A stretch of 64,000 bases of DNA from Alloprevotella sp. (GCA_017471505.1 JAFUTC010000004.1:253608-317607); one strand, 5' to 3'. Shown: positions 1-9,901, counted from the first letter of the stretch. Program-made: numbers and translations. Notes: generated by a model not told the origin, from the letters alone.

Positions 1-1
1 T

Positions 2-658
2 CGCGACGACGGAAAAGAGGCAGGCGAATATGCCGCCATCTTCTATCGCAAGGAAAAGGTCCGTCTGCTCGATTCGGGCCACTTCTGGCTGAGCGAAAAT
101 CCCACGGTTCCCGGCCTGGGCTGGGATGCCGTCTGCGTGCGCATCTGTTCGTGGGGACGATTCAAGCATCTGGCCAGCGGCAAGAAGTTCTATTTCTTCA
201 ATCTGCACATGGACCACGTGGGCACAACTGCCCGGCGCGAGGCCGCACGACTGGTGGTCGAAAAAATCCGACAGATTGCCAAGGGCGCACCCGTAGTGCT
301 GACGGGCGACTTCAACGTCGACCAGCACAACGAGATTTACGAAATCTTCACGCACAGCGGACTGCTGGCCGACTCCTATATCGTGGCCGAACAGCGCTTT
401 AGCCCCAACGGCACTTTCAACAGTTTCGACCCCGACTTGCTTACCGAGAGCCGCATCGACCATATCTTCGTGTCGCCTTCGACGGAGGTAATGCACTATG
501 CCGTACGCACCGACTGCTATTGGTCGCTTGCCGGCAACGAGGGGACCGTGGTCACTAAGAAAGGAAACGATGCACCGCAGGAAATCAGCCTGCAGACCTA
601 CGAGCGCAGGTTGCCGTCGGACCACTACCCCGTGTTTGCACGCATTCGTATAAGATAG
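2..658 (+). CDS. Endonuclease/exonuclease/phosphatase-family protein, 5' truncated by window edge
   Basis: The reading frame is open from base 2, so the gene starts left of the window and about 218 C-terminal residues are visible. The family hydrolyses phosphodiester or phosphate-ester bonds with a DNase I-like fold. Hallmarks seen are HMDHVGTTAR (active-site His region), GDFNVDQHNE (the GDFN metal/catalytic motif), RIDHIFVS and the terminal SDHYPVFARI motif with the catalytic Asp-His pair. The first in-frame ATG at 137 lies inside the domain and is not the true start. Substrate cannot be told: relatives include nucleases, phospholipid and sugar-phosphate hydrolases. It ends 4 bases before the convergent kinase gene. 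Confidence 0.85.
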   Translation, partial: RDDGKEAGEYAAIFYRKEKVRLLDSGHFWLSENPTVPGLGWDAVCVRICSWGRFKHLASGKKFYFFNLHMDHVGTTARREAARLVVEKIRQIAKGAPVVLTGDFNVDQHNEIYEIFTHSGLLADSYIVAEQRFSPNGTFNSFDPDLLTESRIDHIFVSPSTEVMHYAVRTDCYWSLAGNEGTVVTKKGNDAPQEISLQTYERRLPSDHYPVFARIRIR

Positions 659-662
659 CCGG

Positions 663-1529
663 CTACAACGCCTGCTGCGTGGCTTGAGCCACCAAGCCTT
701 CTATCGGGTTTTTCAGCACTTTTCCCACTGAAAAACCCTTTTCTTTTGCCTTGTCGTGCAGTTCTGCCTCGAAAGCGGCGGCCAATCCGCCCACAAAACT
801 GACCGTCTGTGCTGAGTCGCCGTATTGCCGGACCACACGCTCGAAGAATCGCTCGAACTCCTTGTCCATCATTTGGCGGACACCGGCCAACTGGCGGTTT
901 TCAATCAGAAAATAGGCAAACGAAGCCAGATAGCGCTGCGGAGTACGCGAGCGATAGACATTTTCAATAATCGTTTCGTAGGACAGGTCGGGATAGTCGA
1001 TGGCAAACTTATGAGCCACGTCATCGGGCAAGAGGCCTTTTATGTAGTCGGACACCAATTGGCGGCCGAGGGTGGCTCCGCTGGCCTCGTCGCCTAAGAT
1101 AAATCCGCCGGCTGCCACTTGCCGCACAATCTGCCCGCCTTGCCACAGGCAACTGTTCGAGCCTGTGCCCAGGATGCATACGATGCCGTCGGTCTTTCCG
1201 CAGGTTGCCTGCGCGGCGCCCACCATGTCGCTGTCGACCACCCATTCGTCGATGTCGAGCCAAGCCAGATGGCGCTGCAAGAGTCCGAGCATCGTGTCAC
1301 GACCAATGCCGCGGCAACCGGCCCCATAGTAGCGCAAGCGAAGCGGACCGCTCACGCCTTTCTCGCGCATAAGGCCGACGGCCGATTGCATGCGTCGGTC
1401 GAGTTCGTCTGTCTGCATCGTAAGCGGATTCAAGCCCTCCGACTTGAACACTTCATAGCGGGGTCCGTCGACAAAAGCCCAGTCGGTGGACGTTCCACCG
1501 GCATCGGCAAGCAGCAACTTATGATACAT
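663..1529 (-). CDS. BadF/BadG/BcrA/BcrD-type ATPase, N-acetylglucosamine kinase-like
   Basis: This 288-residue protein belongs to the ASKHA sugar-kinase fold. An N-terminal phosphate-1 motif DAGGTSTDW, a phosphate-2 region GTGSNSCLW followed by GGFILGDEASGA, and an adenosine motif FVGGLAAAFEAEL are all visible. Family knowledge suggests phosphorylation of GlcNAc or a related amino sugar, which fits the divergent hexosaminidase next door that would release GlcNAc. I chose the ATG at 1529 (MYHKLLL) over an in-frame TTG three codons earlier. A possible -7 box (TACTTTTG, minus strand, 1606-1613) lies upstream without a well-spaced -33 element. The exact substrate is inference. Confidence 0.8.
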   Translation of the reverse strand: MYHKLLLADAGGTSTDWAFVDGPRYEVFKSEGLNPLTMQTDELDRRMQSAVGLMREKGVSGPLRLRYYGAGCRGIGRDTMLGLLQRHLAWLDIDEWVVDSDMVGAAQATCGKTDGIVCILGTGSNSCLWQGGQIVRQVAAGGFILGDEASGATLGRQLVSDYIKGLLPDDVAHKFAIDYPDLSYETIIENVYRSRTPQRYLASFAYFLIENRQLAGVRQMMDKEFERFFERVVRQYGDSAQTVSFVGGLAAAFEAELHDKAKEKGFSVGKVLKNPIEGLVAQATQQAL

Positions 1530-1682
1530 GGTTGTCAATCTTTAGCGTTTGAGCATCAGCGGCGCCTTCAGCGGTAGGAAATCCATTTTTATGGCGCCCA
1601 CCCTACAAAAGTAAAACTTTCTGACTACTTTTACTATCGCAAACCATTTACATTCGCAAATTCCACTAAAATTTCCATATCT

Positions 1683-3977
1683 ATGCTATTCCGACGAATT
1701 GCTTTCCTGTGGGCTATCTGCGCCATTGCCGCACTTGCCCACGCACAAGACCTTAACATCATTCCGCGCCCGCAGCAAGCCACGCTCGGCAAGGGCACCT
1801 ATCGGTTCACCGCACAGACGCGCGTGGTGGCACCTCAGGCCGATGCCGCCGAAGTGGCGGACTTTTTCTGCGAAACCGTAGCCCACGCCACGGGTGCACA
1901 GCTGGCTCGGACGGCAAAAGCCTCCGGCCAGTCGATTTCCTTCCTCATCAATCCCAATTTGAAGGAGAAAGAGGGCTATCGCCTTACGGTGGGCAAGAAG
2001 GCCATAACGATTGAGGGCGCTACGTCCGACGGACTGTTCTACGGCATGCAGAGCCTGCTGCAGTTGTGCCCTGCCGAGGTCGAAGGCTACGGCACTGCCG
2101 GCCCCGACTTCTGCTGGACGCTTCCGGTGGTTACCATCGTCGACCAGCCCCGCTTTGCCTATCGCGGCGTGCATATCGACCCGTGCCGCCACTTCCTGCC
2201 TGTCAGCTATGTGAAGAAGCAAATCGACATGCTGGCCAAGTATAAGATTAACAAAATCCATTGGCACCTGACAGAGGACCAGGCTTGGCGCATAGAAATC
2301 AAGAAATATCCCGAACTGACCACGATTGGCAGCCAGCGCCTCGAAGCCGAGGGCAACGTGCATAAGGGTTTCTACACGCAGGAAGAGGCTCGCGAAGTGG
2401 TGGCCTATGCCAAGTCGCGCCACATCGAGGTGATTCCCGAACTTGAAATACCGGGCCACGAACTGGCAGCCATCTCTGCCTACCCGCACCTGTCGTGCCG
2501 GCAACAACCCATCACGCCGCGCATCATCTGGGGCGTGGAAGACATCGTCATGTGCCCCGGACGCGAGGACATGTTCGTGTTCCTGAAGGACGTCATTGAC
2601 GAACTGACCGACATCTTCCCCTCGCCCATCTATCACATTGGCGGCGACGAGAGTCCGCGAGGCGAGTGGAAAAACTGCCCCAACTGCCAGAAGCGCATGA
2701 AGGACCTCGGACTCGAACGCGAAGCCCAGTTGCAGGACTACATCATCGAGCGCGTGGGCAACTACCTCGCCTCGAAGGGCAAGACCTTCATTGGCTGGAA
2801 CGAGATACTCGAAGGCGGCAACCTGCATAAGGACGCCATCGTCATGTCGTGGTGGGACGTGAAAGGCGGTATCGAAGCTGCCCGCAAGGGCCACTACGCC
2901 GTCATGACCCCAAGCGACCAGGGCTACTACTTCGACCACTACCAGGGCGACCTCATGCAGGAGCCCACAGCCATAGGCGGCTACTCGCCCATATCGAAGG
3001 TATATGCCTACGACCCCATGCCGCAGGAACTGAAGGGTACGGAACTCGAGAAATACATACTCGGCGTGCAGGGAAACACCTGGAGCGAATACATCACCAG
3101 CCCGCGCATAGCCGAATATCGCCTCTATCCGCGCGCGTTGGCCTTGGCCGAGGTGGCGTGGACCAATGCCGAACGCAAAGACTATAAGGACTTCTGCCGA
3201 CGCCTCGACGACGACGCCACAAAGCGCCTTGTAGCCCACCACGTCAACCTTCATATTCCGCAGCCCTCGCCCGTAGGCATCCAGTCGAACCGGCTTGCGT
3301 TCATCGACAACCGCACCGTGGCGCTCGAGACCACGCGCCCGCTGACCATCGTCTATACGACCGACGGCACCGACCCCACTCCGCAGTCGCCCGTCTATAG
3401 CAAACCGCTGTCGCTCAGCCGCACCACCGTGCTGAAGGCGGCCTGCCTGCTGCCCAACGGACTGATGAGCGGCGTGCGCACGCTGAAGGTTGAAAAGCAA
3501 GAGCCCCTCTGCGGCACCGGAGCCGACCACCGGCAGAAAGCACTGGCCCACCTCTACAAAACCGAGGTGCGCTCGCTCGAACAACTGGGCACGCTCTGCC
3601 CCGACAGCGTGTTCGCCGTCGAGACGCTTAGCGGACTGCAGAAAATCTACGACATGCCGGCCGACTTCCGCAACGTCGACCACTACACGCTGATGGTCGA
3701 CGGCTCGTTCTTCGTGCCCGAGACGGGAGTCTATGAGTTCTCCACCACCAATGCCACGCTGGCCATCGACGGCATAGGCCTCGTCAACAACACGGGCATC
3801 TATGCGCCGCGCGACACACGCGAAAACACCGAGATAGCCCTCGAAAAAGGCTACCACACCTTCCGCACGGTGTTCATCGGCGGCATATTCGGTGGCTTCC
3901 CCACCTACTGGAACGACACGAAGGTGCGCTGGCGTCCGTCGATGGGCGAATGGACCGACCTCAACGTCGAAAAATAA
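1683..3977 (+). CDS. Secreted beta-N-acetylhexosaminidase (GH20) with PA14 domain
   Basis: The 764-residue protein begins with a signal peptide (about residues 1-21, ending AHAQ). An N-terminal GH20b-like domain (about 30-150) is followed by the catalytic barrel (about 155-500). The family's Asp-Glu pair is D322-E323 in HIGGDESPRGEW, the substrate-assisted catalytic site. A chitobiase-type C-terminal Ig-like segment (about 535-605, YTTDGTDPTP) and a PA14 carbohydrate-binding-like domain (about 640-755) follow. It should remove terminal GlcNAc/GalNAc from host or microbial glycans in the periplasm or at the cell surface. The neighbouring GlcNAc-kinase-like gene supports this. An imperfect -7 box TACATTCG lies at 1649-1656. 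Confidence 0.93.
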   Translation: MLFRRIAFLWAICAIAALAHAQDLNIIPRPQQATLGKGTYRFTAQTRVVAPQADAAEVADFFCETVAHATGAQLARTAKASGQSISFLINPNLKEKEGYRLTVGKKAITIEGATSDGLFYGMQSLLQLCPAEVEGYGTAGPDFCWTLPVVTIVDQPRFAYRGVHIDPCRHFLPVSYVKKQIDMLAKYKINKIHWHLTEDQAWRIEIKKYPELTTIGSQRLEAEGNVHKGFYTQEEAREVVAYAKSRHIEVIPELEIPGHELAAISAYPHLSCRQQPITPRIIWGVEDIVMCPGREDMFVFLKDVIDELTDIFPSPIYHIGGDESPRGEWKNCPNCQKRMKDLGLEREAQLQDYIIERVGNYLASKGKTFIGWNEILEGGNLHKDAIVMSWWDVKGGIEAARKGHYAVMTPSDQGYYFDHYQGDLMQEPTAIGGYSPISKVYAYDPMPQELKGTELEKYILGVQGNTWSEYITSPRIAEYRLYPRALALAEVAWTNAERKDYKDFCRRLDDDATKRLVAHHVNLHIPQPSPVGIQSNRLAFIDNRTVALETTRPLTIVYTTDGTDPTPQSPVYSKPLSLSRTTVLKAACLLPNGLMSGVRTLKVEKQEPLCGTGADHRQKALAHLYKTEVRSLEQLGTLCPDSVFAVETLSGLQKIYDMPADFRNVDHYTLMVDGSFFVPETGVYEFSTTNATLAIDGIGLVNNTGIYAPRDTRENTEIALEKGYHTFRTVFIGGIFGGFPTYWNDTKVRWRPSMGEWTDLNVEK

Positions 3978-4004
3978 GGACAAGCCCGTCCGACACACAC
4001 GCAA

Positions 4005-4040
4005 GACCCTCCTGCCGAGCCACGCAGGAGGGTCTTTTTT
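4005..4040 (+). terminator. Rho-independent terminator of the hexosaminidase gene
   Basis: A perfect 11-bp stem GACCCTCCTGC / GCAGGAGGGTC (4005-4015 and 4024-4034) with an 8-base loop is followed by six T residues, 28 bases after the stop codon. Confidence 0.92.
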
Positions 4041-4061
4041 GCCGGCCATAGAGCCGCCCGA

Positions 4062-4164
4062 AAATCGCATTATGCAACCCAAAAATTGCATTATACAATC
4101 TCGAAATTATATAATGCAATTCTGAAATTCCATAATGCAATCGGCCGATTGCATTATGGCGCAG
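4062..4164. repeat. 21-bp palindrome array 1, five units, convergent intergenic
   Basis: Five degenerate units of AATTSCATWATGSAATT. The 7-base cores (CATTATG or its complement CATAATG, or one-base variants) start at 4068, 4089, 4110, 4131 and 4152, exactly 21 bp apart. The array lies between the hexosaminidase terminator and the end of glgB. The last unit touches the glgB 3' flank. Confidence 0.93.
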
Positions 4165-4174
4165 GACAGCCCGC

Positions 4175-6250
4175 CTATTCTTTTTTCAGCACCACCGCGC
4201 TTCGGGCCGGCACGTATAGTTGGAGCCAGCCTTTTCCGTCGCGGTGCAGCAGCGGGTCATAGTTGGTGAAATGGCGTACACTGTCGTCGGCGAGCCCATG
4301 TCCGCCGAACGCGGCGGCATCAGTATCGAGCACGACGCTATACGTGCCTTCGGGCATCATGAAACCATAGTCCACGAAACTCTGCGTGGGGTTGAAATTG
4401 AACACAAAGAGATAGTCGCCGCGACTGAAGGCCAAAATCTGGTCGCCATCGTTGTGCCAGACCTCGCGAACGGGCAAGCGGCGATAATCCGGCAGGCTCT
4501 TCACCACTTCGAGCATGGCGCGGTCGAAGTCGCCCAGGTAGTGGTAGAGCAAGTTGGGGTTGTCGACCAGGTTCCACTGGCGGCGGGCATACTTGTGGCT
4601 CCAGCCGTTTCCCTCGCGCGGGAAGTCAATCCATTCGGGGTGGCCAAACTCGTTGCCCATAAAGTTGAGGTAGCCTCCGGTAGAGGAAGCGACTGTCACG
4701 AGCCTAATCATCTTGTGAAGGGCCAGTCCGCGCTCGGCCGTCCCATTCTCGTCGCCCTTTTGGAAGTGCCAATACATGTCGGCATCTACTAAACGGAAGA
4801 TTATGGTCTTGTCGCCGACCAGCGCCTGGTCGTGACTCTCGCAGTAGCTTATGACGCGCTCCGAGGCACGGTGGTTGGTGAGTTCCCAGAGTATGCTGCT
4901 GGGCTTCCAGTCCTCATCGCGGAGTTCCTTGATAGTCTTAATCCAGAAGTCGGGTATGTTCATGGCCAGGCGGTAGTCGAAGCCGTAGCCTCCGCTTGTG
5001 AAAGGCTCGGCCAGGCCAGGCATGCCGCTCACTTCCTCGGCAATGGTGATGGCTTGGCGCTTCACCTCGTGCACGAGCAGGTTCGAGAGCGTCAGATAGG
5101 TAATGGCGTTGTCGTCCTGGTGACCGTTGAAATAGTCGCCGTAGCCATTAAAGTCCTCGCCCAACCCATGGCTGTAGTAAAGCATCGAGGTTACGCCGTC
5201 GTATCTGAATCCGTCGAAGTTGAACTCCGTGAGCCAGTATTTGCAATTAGAGAGCAGGAAATGGATGACCTCGTTCTTTCCGTAGTCGAAACAGAGGCTG
5301 TCCCACGCGGGATGCTCGCGCCGGTCGCCGCCGTAGAAGTATTGGCACGGGTCGCCGGCCAGGTTGCCCAGTCCCTCAATCTCGTTCTTCACGGCATGGC
5401 TCTGAACCAGGTCCATGATAACGGCAATGCCCTGTGCGTGGGCCTCGTCGATGAGCCGCTTTAGGGATTCGGGCGTACCGAAGCGACTGGACGGCGCAAA
5501 GAACGAAGATACGTGGTAGCCGAAACTTCCGTAGTACGGATGCTCCTGTATGGCCATTATCTGCAAGCAGTTGTATCCGTCGGCCACAATACGCGGCAGG
5601 ATTTTCTCACGAAACTCGTCGTAGGTGCCCACCTTCTCCGCGTCCTGAGCCATACCGATGTGACACTCATAAATAAGCAACGGGTTTCGCTGAGGGCGGA
5701 ACCGCTTAATGCGAAAGCGATAGGGCTTGGCAGGTGCCCACACCTGCGCCGAGAATATCTTGGTCTGGTCGTCCTGCACCACGCGCCGGCACCATGCCGG
5801 TATGCGCTCGCCGCAGCCGCCGTTCCAATAGACTTTCATCTTATAGAGGTCGCCGTGGCGCAATGCCTCGCGGGGCAATGCCAGTTGCCAGTTGCCCGAC
5901 GCGCCTATGCGCTGCAGTTCGTACTCGGGTTTCTCGGCCCATTGGCTAAAGTCGCCAATCAGGAAGATACGCGTGGCGTTGGGCGCCCACTCTCTGAACA
6001 CCCATCCCTCGGAGGTCTGATGCAAACCGAAGTACAAATGGCCGTCGGCAAAGTCGGAAAGCGTCTGCTTGCCGCCCTGCGTCAGTTCGTCCAACTTGCG
6101 CAGGGCCTGACTGTGGCGACCTTCTATGGCCGCAGCATAAGGTTCGAGCCAGGCGTCATCCCTAAGCATCTTCAAACTACTCTTCGACACGCGTCGAACA
6201 CTGCGCTTCCGCGCCACTGCAGACTTCTTCTGCCCGGACTCTTGCTTCAT
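4175..6250 (-). CDS. glgB: 1,4-alpha-glucan branching enzyme (GH13)
   Basis: This 691-residue enzyme introduces alpha-1,6 branches into glycogen. After an N-terminal CBM48-like segment (about 60-170), the GH13 barrel shows the nucleophile D351 in GFRYDGVTSM, the acid/base Glu at 405/406 in TIAEEVSG, and the third catalytic Asp in ESHDQAL (H473, D474). The arrangement resembles the eukaryotic-type branching enzymes common in Bacteroidetes. The first 27 residues are very basic and atypical, so translation may really start at M28 (ATG at 6169, MLRDDAWLEPY), which matches the family N terminus better. The gene follows the MORN gene by 18 bases and is probably co-transcribed with it. Confidence 0.95.
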   Translation of the reverse strand: MKQESGQKKSAVARKRSVRRVSKSSLKMLRDDAWLEPYAAAIEGRHSQALRKLDELTQGGKQTLSDFADGHLYFGLHQTSEGWVFREWAPNATRIFLIGDFSQWAEKPEYELQRIGASGNWQLALPREALRHGDLYKMKVYWNGGCGERIPAWCRRVVQDDQTKIFSAQVWAPAKPYRFRIKRFRPQRNPLLIYECHIGMAQDAEKVGTYDEFREKILPRIVADGYNCLQIMAIQEHPYYGSFGYHVSSFFAPSSRFGTPESLKRLIDEAHAQGIAVIMDLVQSHAVKNEIEGLGNLAGDPCQYFYGGDRREHPAWDSLCFDYGKNEVIHFLLSNCKYWLTEFNFDGFRYDGVTSMLYYSHGLGEDFNGYGDYFNGHQDDNAITYLTLSNLLVHEVKRQAITIAEEVSGMPGLAEPFTSGGYGFDYRLAMNIPDFWIKTIKELRDEDWKPSSILWELTNHRASERVISYCESHDQALVGDKTIIFRLVDADMYWHFQKGDENGTAERGLALHKMIRLVTVASSTGGYLNFMGNEFGHPEWIDFPREGNGWSHKYARRQWNLVDNPNLLYHYLGDFDRAMLEVVKSLPDYRRLPVREVWHNDGDQILAFSRGDYLFVFNFNPTQSFVDYGFMMPEGTYSVVLDTDAAAFGGHGLADDSVRHFTNYDPLLHRDGKGWLQLYVPARSAVVLKKE

Positions 6251-6268
6251 CGTAAAAAAATGTTTGAG

Positions 6269-7384
6269 TTATTTCTCGACAAGTTTGCCACGCCGATAGG
6301 TTTCTTTGCGCAACGCATTCCCGTTCTTATCATAAACGACAAAGGCGCCGTTCATCTCGTTGGCCTCAAAGGTGCCCACGTAGCGGGTGCCGTCGGGCTT
6401 GACGAGAGTGCCCTTGCCGTGCTTCTGATTGTTGAGGAATCCGCCTCTGTAGCGGTCGCCTTTTTCCACGCGAAGAGTGCCTTCGCCGTTCGGCTTGTCG
6501 TCCTTCCACGCACCCTGGTACTCGTAGGCATTATTCCGCTTGTAGGTGCCCGTACCACTGCGTTTTCCGTCGACCCAATCGCCCGTGTAGGTGGCAACTC
6601 CCTTCCAGGTGTAGACGCCATGGCCGTGGTGCTCGCCATTACGGAACTGTCCGACATAAGTGTCGCCCTTGGCGTAGGTAAAAGTACCCTCGCCCGTACG
6701 CACTCCCTTGCGGTATTCGCCCTGATAGGTGTCGCCGTTCTTGAACTTATACACGCCGCGGCCGTCCATGAGGTCGTTCTGCCAATCGCCGGTGTAGGTG
6801 TCACCGTTGCTATAGCGGAACGTACCTTTTCCTTGCCGCACGTTGCCTACCCAATGACCGTCGTATGAAGAACCGTCCTTCCAGTCGAAGACACCCTTGC
6901 CCTCTTTCTTGTCCTTGACCCAAGAGCCCTTGTAATAGGCGCCGTTCTTGTAGGTATAAGTGCCCTCGCCATGGCGCACGTTGGCCTCCCAATTGCCATT
7001 ATACACGGCACCGTCGTAATAGTGCATCACACCATGACCCTTACGCACATTTCTGTACCAAGAGCCTTCGTAGCGGTTGTTATTGACAAAGTAGAAGGTT
7101 CCCTTACCGTGCGGCACGTCCTGATACCAGTCGCCGTCGTATTTCTCGCCGTTGGTGTACATCATGACGCCCTTTCCCTGGCGCTTGCCCTTGAAGTAGG
7201 CGCCCTCGTAGGTGTCGCCGTTCTTGAACATAGTGCGCCCCTTGCCGTGGGGCTTGCCGCCGAAGAGGTCGCCCGAGTAAATGGAGCCGTCCCTAAAGAC
7301 ATAGGAGCCCACCTCGAGTTTCTGGGCCGACAACGCCAGCGCAGTGAAAAAAGCAAATAGGAAAATGACGTTTTTGCGTATCAT
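6269..7384 (-). CDS. Secreted MORN-repeat protein
   Basis: After a signal peptide (residues 1-20, ending LALSAQ), almost the whole 371-residue protein is MORN repeats of about 23 residues with the pattern Y-x-G-x-W-x-x-x-x-x-x-G-x-G (for example GKGTFRYSNGDTYTGDW). I count about 14. I start at ATG 7384 (MIRKNVIFLF) because the longer frame upstream has no family character and would bury the signal peptide. MORN repeats form a long curved beta-sheet and commonly mediate membrane or protein association; no enzymatic function is implied. It lies between the PBP1A gene (55-base gap) and glgB (18-base gap), all leftward. Confidence 0.88.
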   Translation of the reverse strand: MIRKNVIFLFAFFTALALSAQKLEVGSYVFRDGSIYSGDLFGGKPHGKGRTMFKNGDTYEGAYFKGKRQGKGVMMYTNGEKYDGDWYQDVPHGKGTFYFVNNNRYEGSWYRNVRKGHGVMHYYDGAVYNGNWEANVRHGEGTYTYKNGAYYKGSWVKDKKEGKGVFDWKDGSSYDGHWVGNVRQGKGTFRYSNGDTYTGDWQNDLMDGRGVYKFKNGDTYQGEYRKGVRTGEGTFTYAKGDTYVGQFRNGEHHGHGVYTWKGVATYTGDWVDGKRSGTGTYKRNNAYEYQGAWKDDKPNGEGTLRVEKGDRYRGGFLNNQKHGKGTLVKPDGTRYVGTFEANEMNGAFVVYDKNGNALRKETYRRGKLVEK

Positions 7385-7439
7385 GATGTAATGTTTTTTA
7401 ATGGAGAAAGTCAGCAAACAGCTACGGTGCAACGGCCGC

Positions 7440-9788
7440 CTAATCGAACAGCGACTCGGCATCGCCCGAATAGCCTCCGCCACTGTCGCCTGCGCCGTCG
7501 CCACCCTCGGCCACCTCGCCTTCAATATAGCCGGCGCCGCCTATACTGTCGCGCGCCACCACAGGGAAGTCGAACTTGTCGGTAGGCGAATACCCCAGCG
7601 ACTTATCGGCATAGACGCTGTTCATGAAATAGGCAAACACGGGCAACGCCATAGTGGCGCCTTGTCCCATGGCCGTATTGTTGAAGTGTATGTCTCGGTC
7701 TTCGCCGCCCACCCAAGTGGCAGCAATCAGTCGGGGCGTGATGCCGACAAACCAGCCGTCACTGTTGTTGTTGGTCGTACCGGTTTTTCCAGCCAGGTCG
7801 CCCGGAACGTTGTAGCGGTGGCGTAGTCGGCCGCCGGTGCCGCCTTCTACGACGCCCTTCAACATAGAAAGCATCTCGTAACTGCTATTCTCCGAAATGG
7901 TTTCAGTAAAGATGGGAAGGAATTCAGCCAGCAAATTGCCCGCGCTATCCTCGATTCGGCTGACAACCAAAGGCGTCGTGCGCAGACCCTTATTGACGAA
8001 CATGGTATATCCGCCGGCCAGTTCGCTGACCGTGATGTCGCAAGTGCCCAGACAAAGCGCCAGCGACGGATAAAGTTCGCGTTCGGCCACACCAACCCGA
8101 TGCAAGAAATCAACCAGGCGGTATCCGGTCGGATCGACGTGCGCCATCAGGTTGGCAGTAACCCAGTTGTTCGACTGAGCCAGTCCCCAGCGCAAAGAAA
8201 CGGTCTCGCCCATTCTTGCCTTAGAGCCGTTGCGCGGAGTCCAGCCGCCGTAGTTGACAGGTGCGTTGAGCATGCCGCTTTCTGGCGTCATGCCGTCCTC
8301 CATGGCCATGGCATAGACAAACGGCTTCATAGTAGAGCCTATTTGCCTACGTCCGACAGAAACCATGTCGTACTGGAAATGGCTGAAATCTATGCCGCCG
8401 ACGTAGGCCTTTACGTAGCCGGTCTGCGGCTCAATGGCCATCATGCCGGCGCGTAGGAAACTCTTATAGTAGCGTATGGAGTCCATCGGCGACATAATGG
8501 TGTCGCGCTCTCCGCGGTAGGAGAAGACACTCATCGATACGGGTTTGGCAAATTCCTTGCGGATGTCCGACTCGGAAAGTCCGTCGGCCTTGAGGGCTCG
8601 ATAGCGGTCGCTCTGCTTAGCTGCCCTCCAAAGAATTTGGTCGATTTGTTTTTCCGACAGATTGGTCGTATATGGGAAGCGGGATGAACCGCTTTTCTGG
8701 CGGTTGAACTCTGTTTGCAGGTACTTGCCCACGTGCTTCTGGACGGCTTCCTCGGCATATTGCTGCATGCGAGAGTCGATGGTAGAATAAATACGCAGGC
8801 CGTCGGTGTAGAGATTATACGACGAGCCGTCGGCCTTACGGTTTTTGTTGCACCAACCATATATCGGATTGGTTTCCCAGGCTATCGAGTCCTGGTAAAA
8901 CTCCTGGTCTTGCCACTGGTTATAGTCGGCACGCTCAGGCTTGCGGGCCATCATAATGCGACGCAGATATTCGCGCAGATAAGTGGCCAACCCATTACGA
9001 TGGTCTGTGCGGTGGAAATTCAGTGCGAGTTCTTCCGATTTGGCCGACGCGGCCTCTGCTTCGGTTATATAACCCTTTTTCACCATCCTATCAAGCACTA
9101 GGTTGCGCCGCTCTTTAGTGCGCTCCGGGCTCCTTACGGGATTGTAGTAGGACGGGTTGTTGCACATGCCGACAAGCATGGCGCTCTCGGCAAGCGTTAG
9201 TTCGTGGGGACTTTTGTTAAAGTAAATCTTCGCGGCGCTTTTGATGCCGACTGCCGAGTAAAGGAAATCGAAGTAGTTGAGGTAGAGCGTGAGGATTTCC
9301 TCCTTGGTATAGATTTTTTCGATTTCGATGGCAATCACCCACTCTACGGGTTTCTGAAAAAGTCGCTGTATTGTGTTTCTGGCGGTCGCAGAATAGAGTT
9401 GCTTGGCTAATTGCTGCGTCACCGTGCTGCCTCCTCCGGCAGAATGCTGTCCGAGCAATCCGCGCTTTACAATGGCGCGCAGCAGTCCGCGTCCGTCAAT
9501 TCCGCTGTGGTCATAGAAGCGGTTGTCCTCGGTAGCCACCAACGCTTTGAACACATAGGGCGAGATGCTGTCATGTGGCGCAAAGACGCGGTTTTCGTTT
9601 ATGGAATAGGTGCCCAGTTGCTTTCCGTCGGCCGAAATCACCTGCGAGGCATAGTGGTCGATAGGGTTCTGCAGTTCCTGCAATGAGGGCATGTAGCCAA
9701 TGATACCGTATTTGACGAGTATGTAGCCTAAAACTATCAGCAGAACTATGGCTCCGTAAGCCAGCCAAAAGATTTTAGTTAGTTTCAT
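7440..9788 (-). CDS. Class A penicillin-binding protein (PBP1A-type), bifunctional peptidoglycan synthase
   Basis: The 782-residue protein has an N-terminal membrane anchor (residues about 5-25). A GT51 glycosyltransferase domain follows, with the catalytic Glu in ATEDNRFYDHSG (E87) and the family motif GGSTVTQQLAKQL. The C-terminal transpeptidase domain shows GSTMKPF (SxxK serine), SNN (QSNNWV) and KTGTTNN. It polymerises and crosslinks peptidoglycan on the periplasmic face. I start at ATG 9788 (MKLTKIFW), 18 codons inside the longest frame, because the extra residues carry no anchor features. A -7-like TATATTTG box (minus strand, 9840-9847) lies upstream. It is probably first in a unit with the MORN gene and glgB. 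Confidence 0.94.
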   Translation of the reverse strand: MKLTKIFWLAYGAIVLLIVLGYILVKYGIIGYMPSLQELQNPIDHYASQVISADGKQLGTYSINENRVFAPHDSISPYVFKALVATEDNRFYDHSGIDGRGLLRAIVKRGLLGQHSAGGGSTVTQQLAKQLYSATARNTIQRLFQKPVEWVIAIEIEKIYTKEEILTLYLNYFDFLYSAVGIKSAAKIYFNKSPHELTLAESAMLVGMCNNPSYYNPVRSPERTKERRNLVLDRMVKKGYITEAEAASAKSEELALNFHRTDHRNGLATYLREYLRRIMMARKPERADYNQWQDQEFYQDSIAWETNPIYGWCNKNRKADGSSYNLYTDGLRIYSTIDSRMQQYAEEAVQKHVGKYLQTEFNRQKSGSSRFPYTTNLSEKQIDQILWRAAKQSDRYRALKADGLSESDIRKEFAKPVSMSVFSYRGERDTIMSPMDSIRYYKSFLRAGMMAIEPQTGYVKAYVGGIDFSHFQYDMVSVGRRQIGSTMKPFVYAMAMEDGMTPESGMLNAPVNYGGWTPRNGSKARMGETVSLRWGLAQSNNWVTANLMAHVDPTGYRLVDFLHRVGVAERELYPSLALCLGTCDITVSELAGGYTMFVNKGLRTTPLVVSRIEDSAGNLLAEFLPIFTETISENSSYEMLSMLKGVVEGGTGGRLRHRYNVPGDLAGKTGTTNNNSDGWFVGITPRLIAATWVGGEDRDIHFNNTAMGQGATMALPVFAYFMNSVYADKSLGYSPTDKFDFPVVARDSIGGAGYIEGEVAEGGDGAGDSGGGYSGDAESLFD

Positions 9789-9901
9789 AAGGGTGATTTT
9801 CCGCAACACAGTAGCTACTGCATCTTGCGCGTATTTGGGCAAATATAATGAATATGGATGGAACTGACATCATTTTTATGTTTTTTAAGTGACTTATGAA
9901 A

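Noticed and set aside
1686..4091. 801-codon minus-strand frame opposite the hexosaminidase
   Set aside because: Its product has no fold-like features; it is a shadow of the GC-rich GH20 gene.
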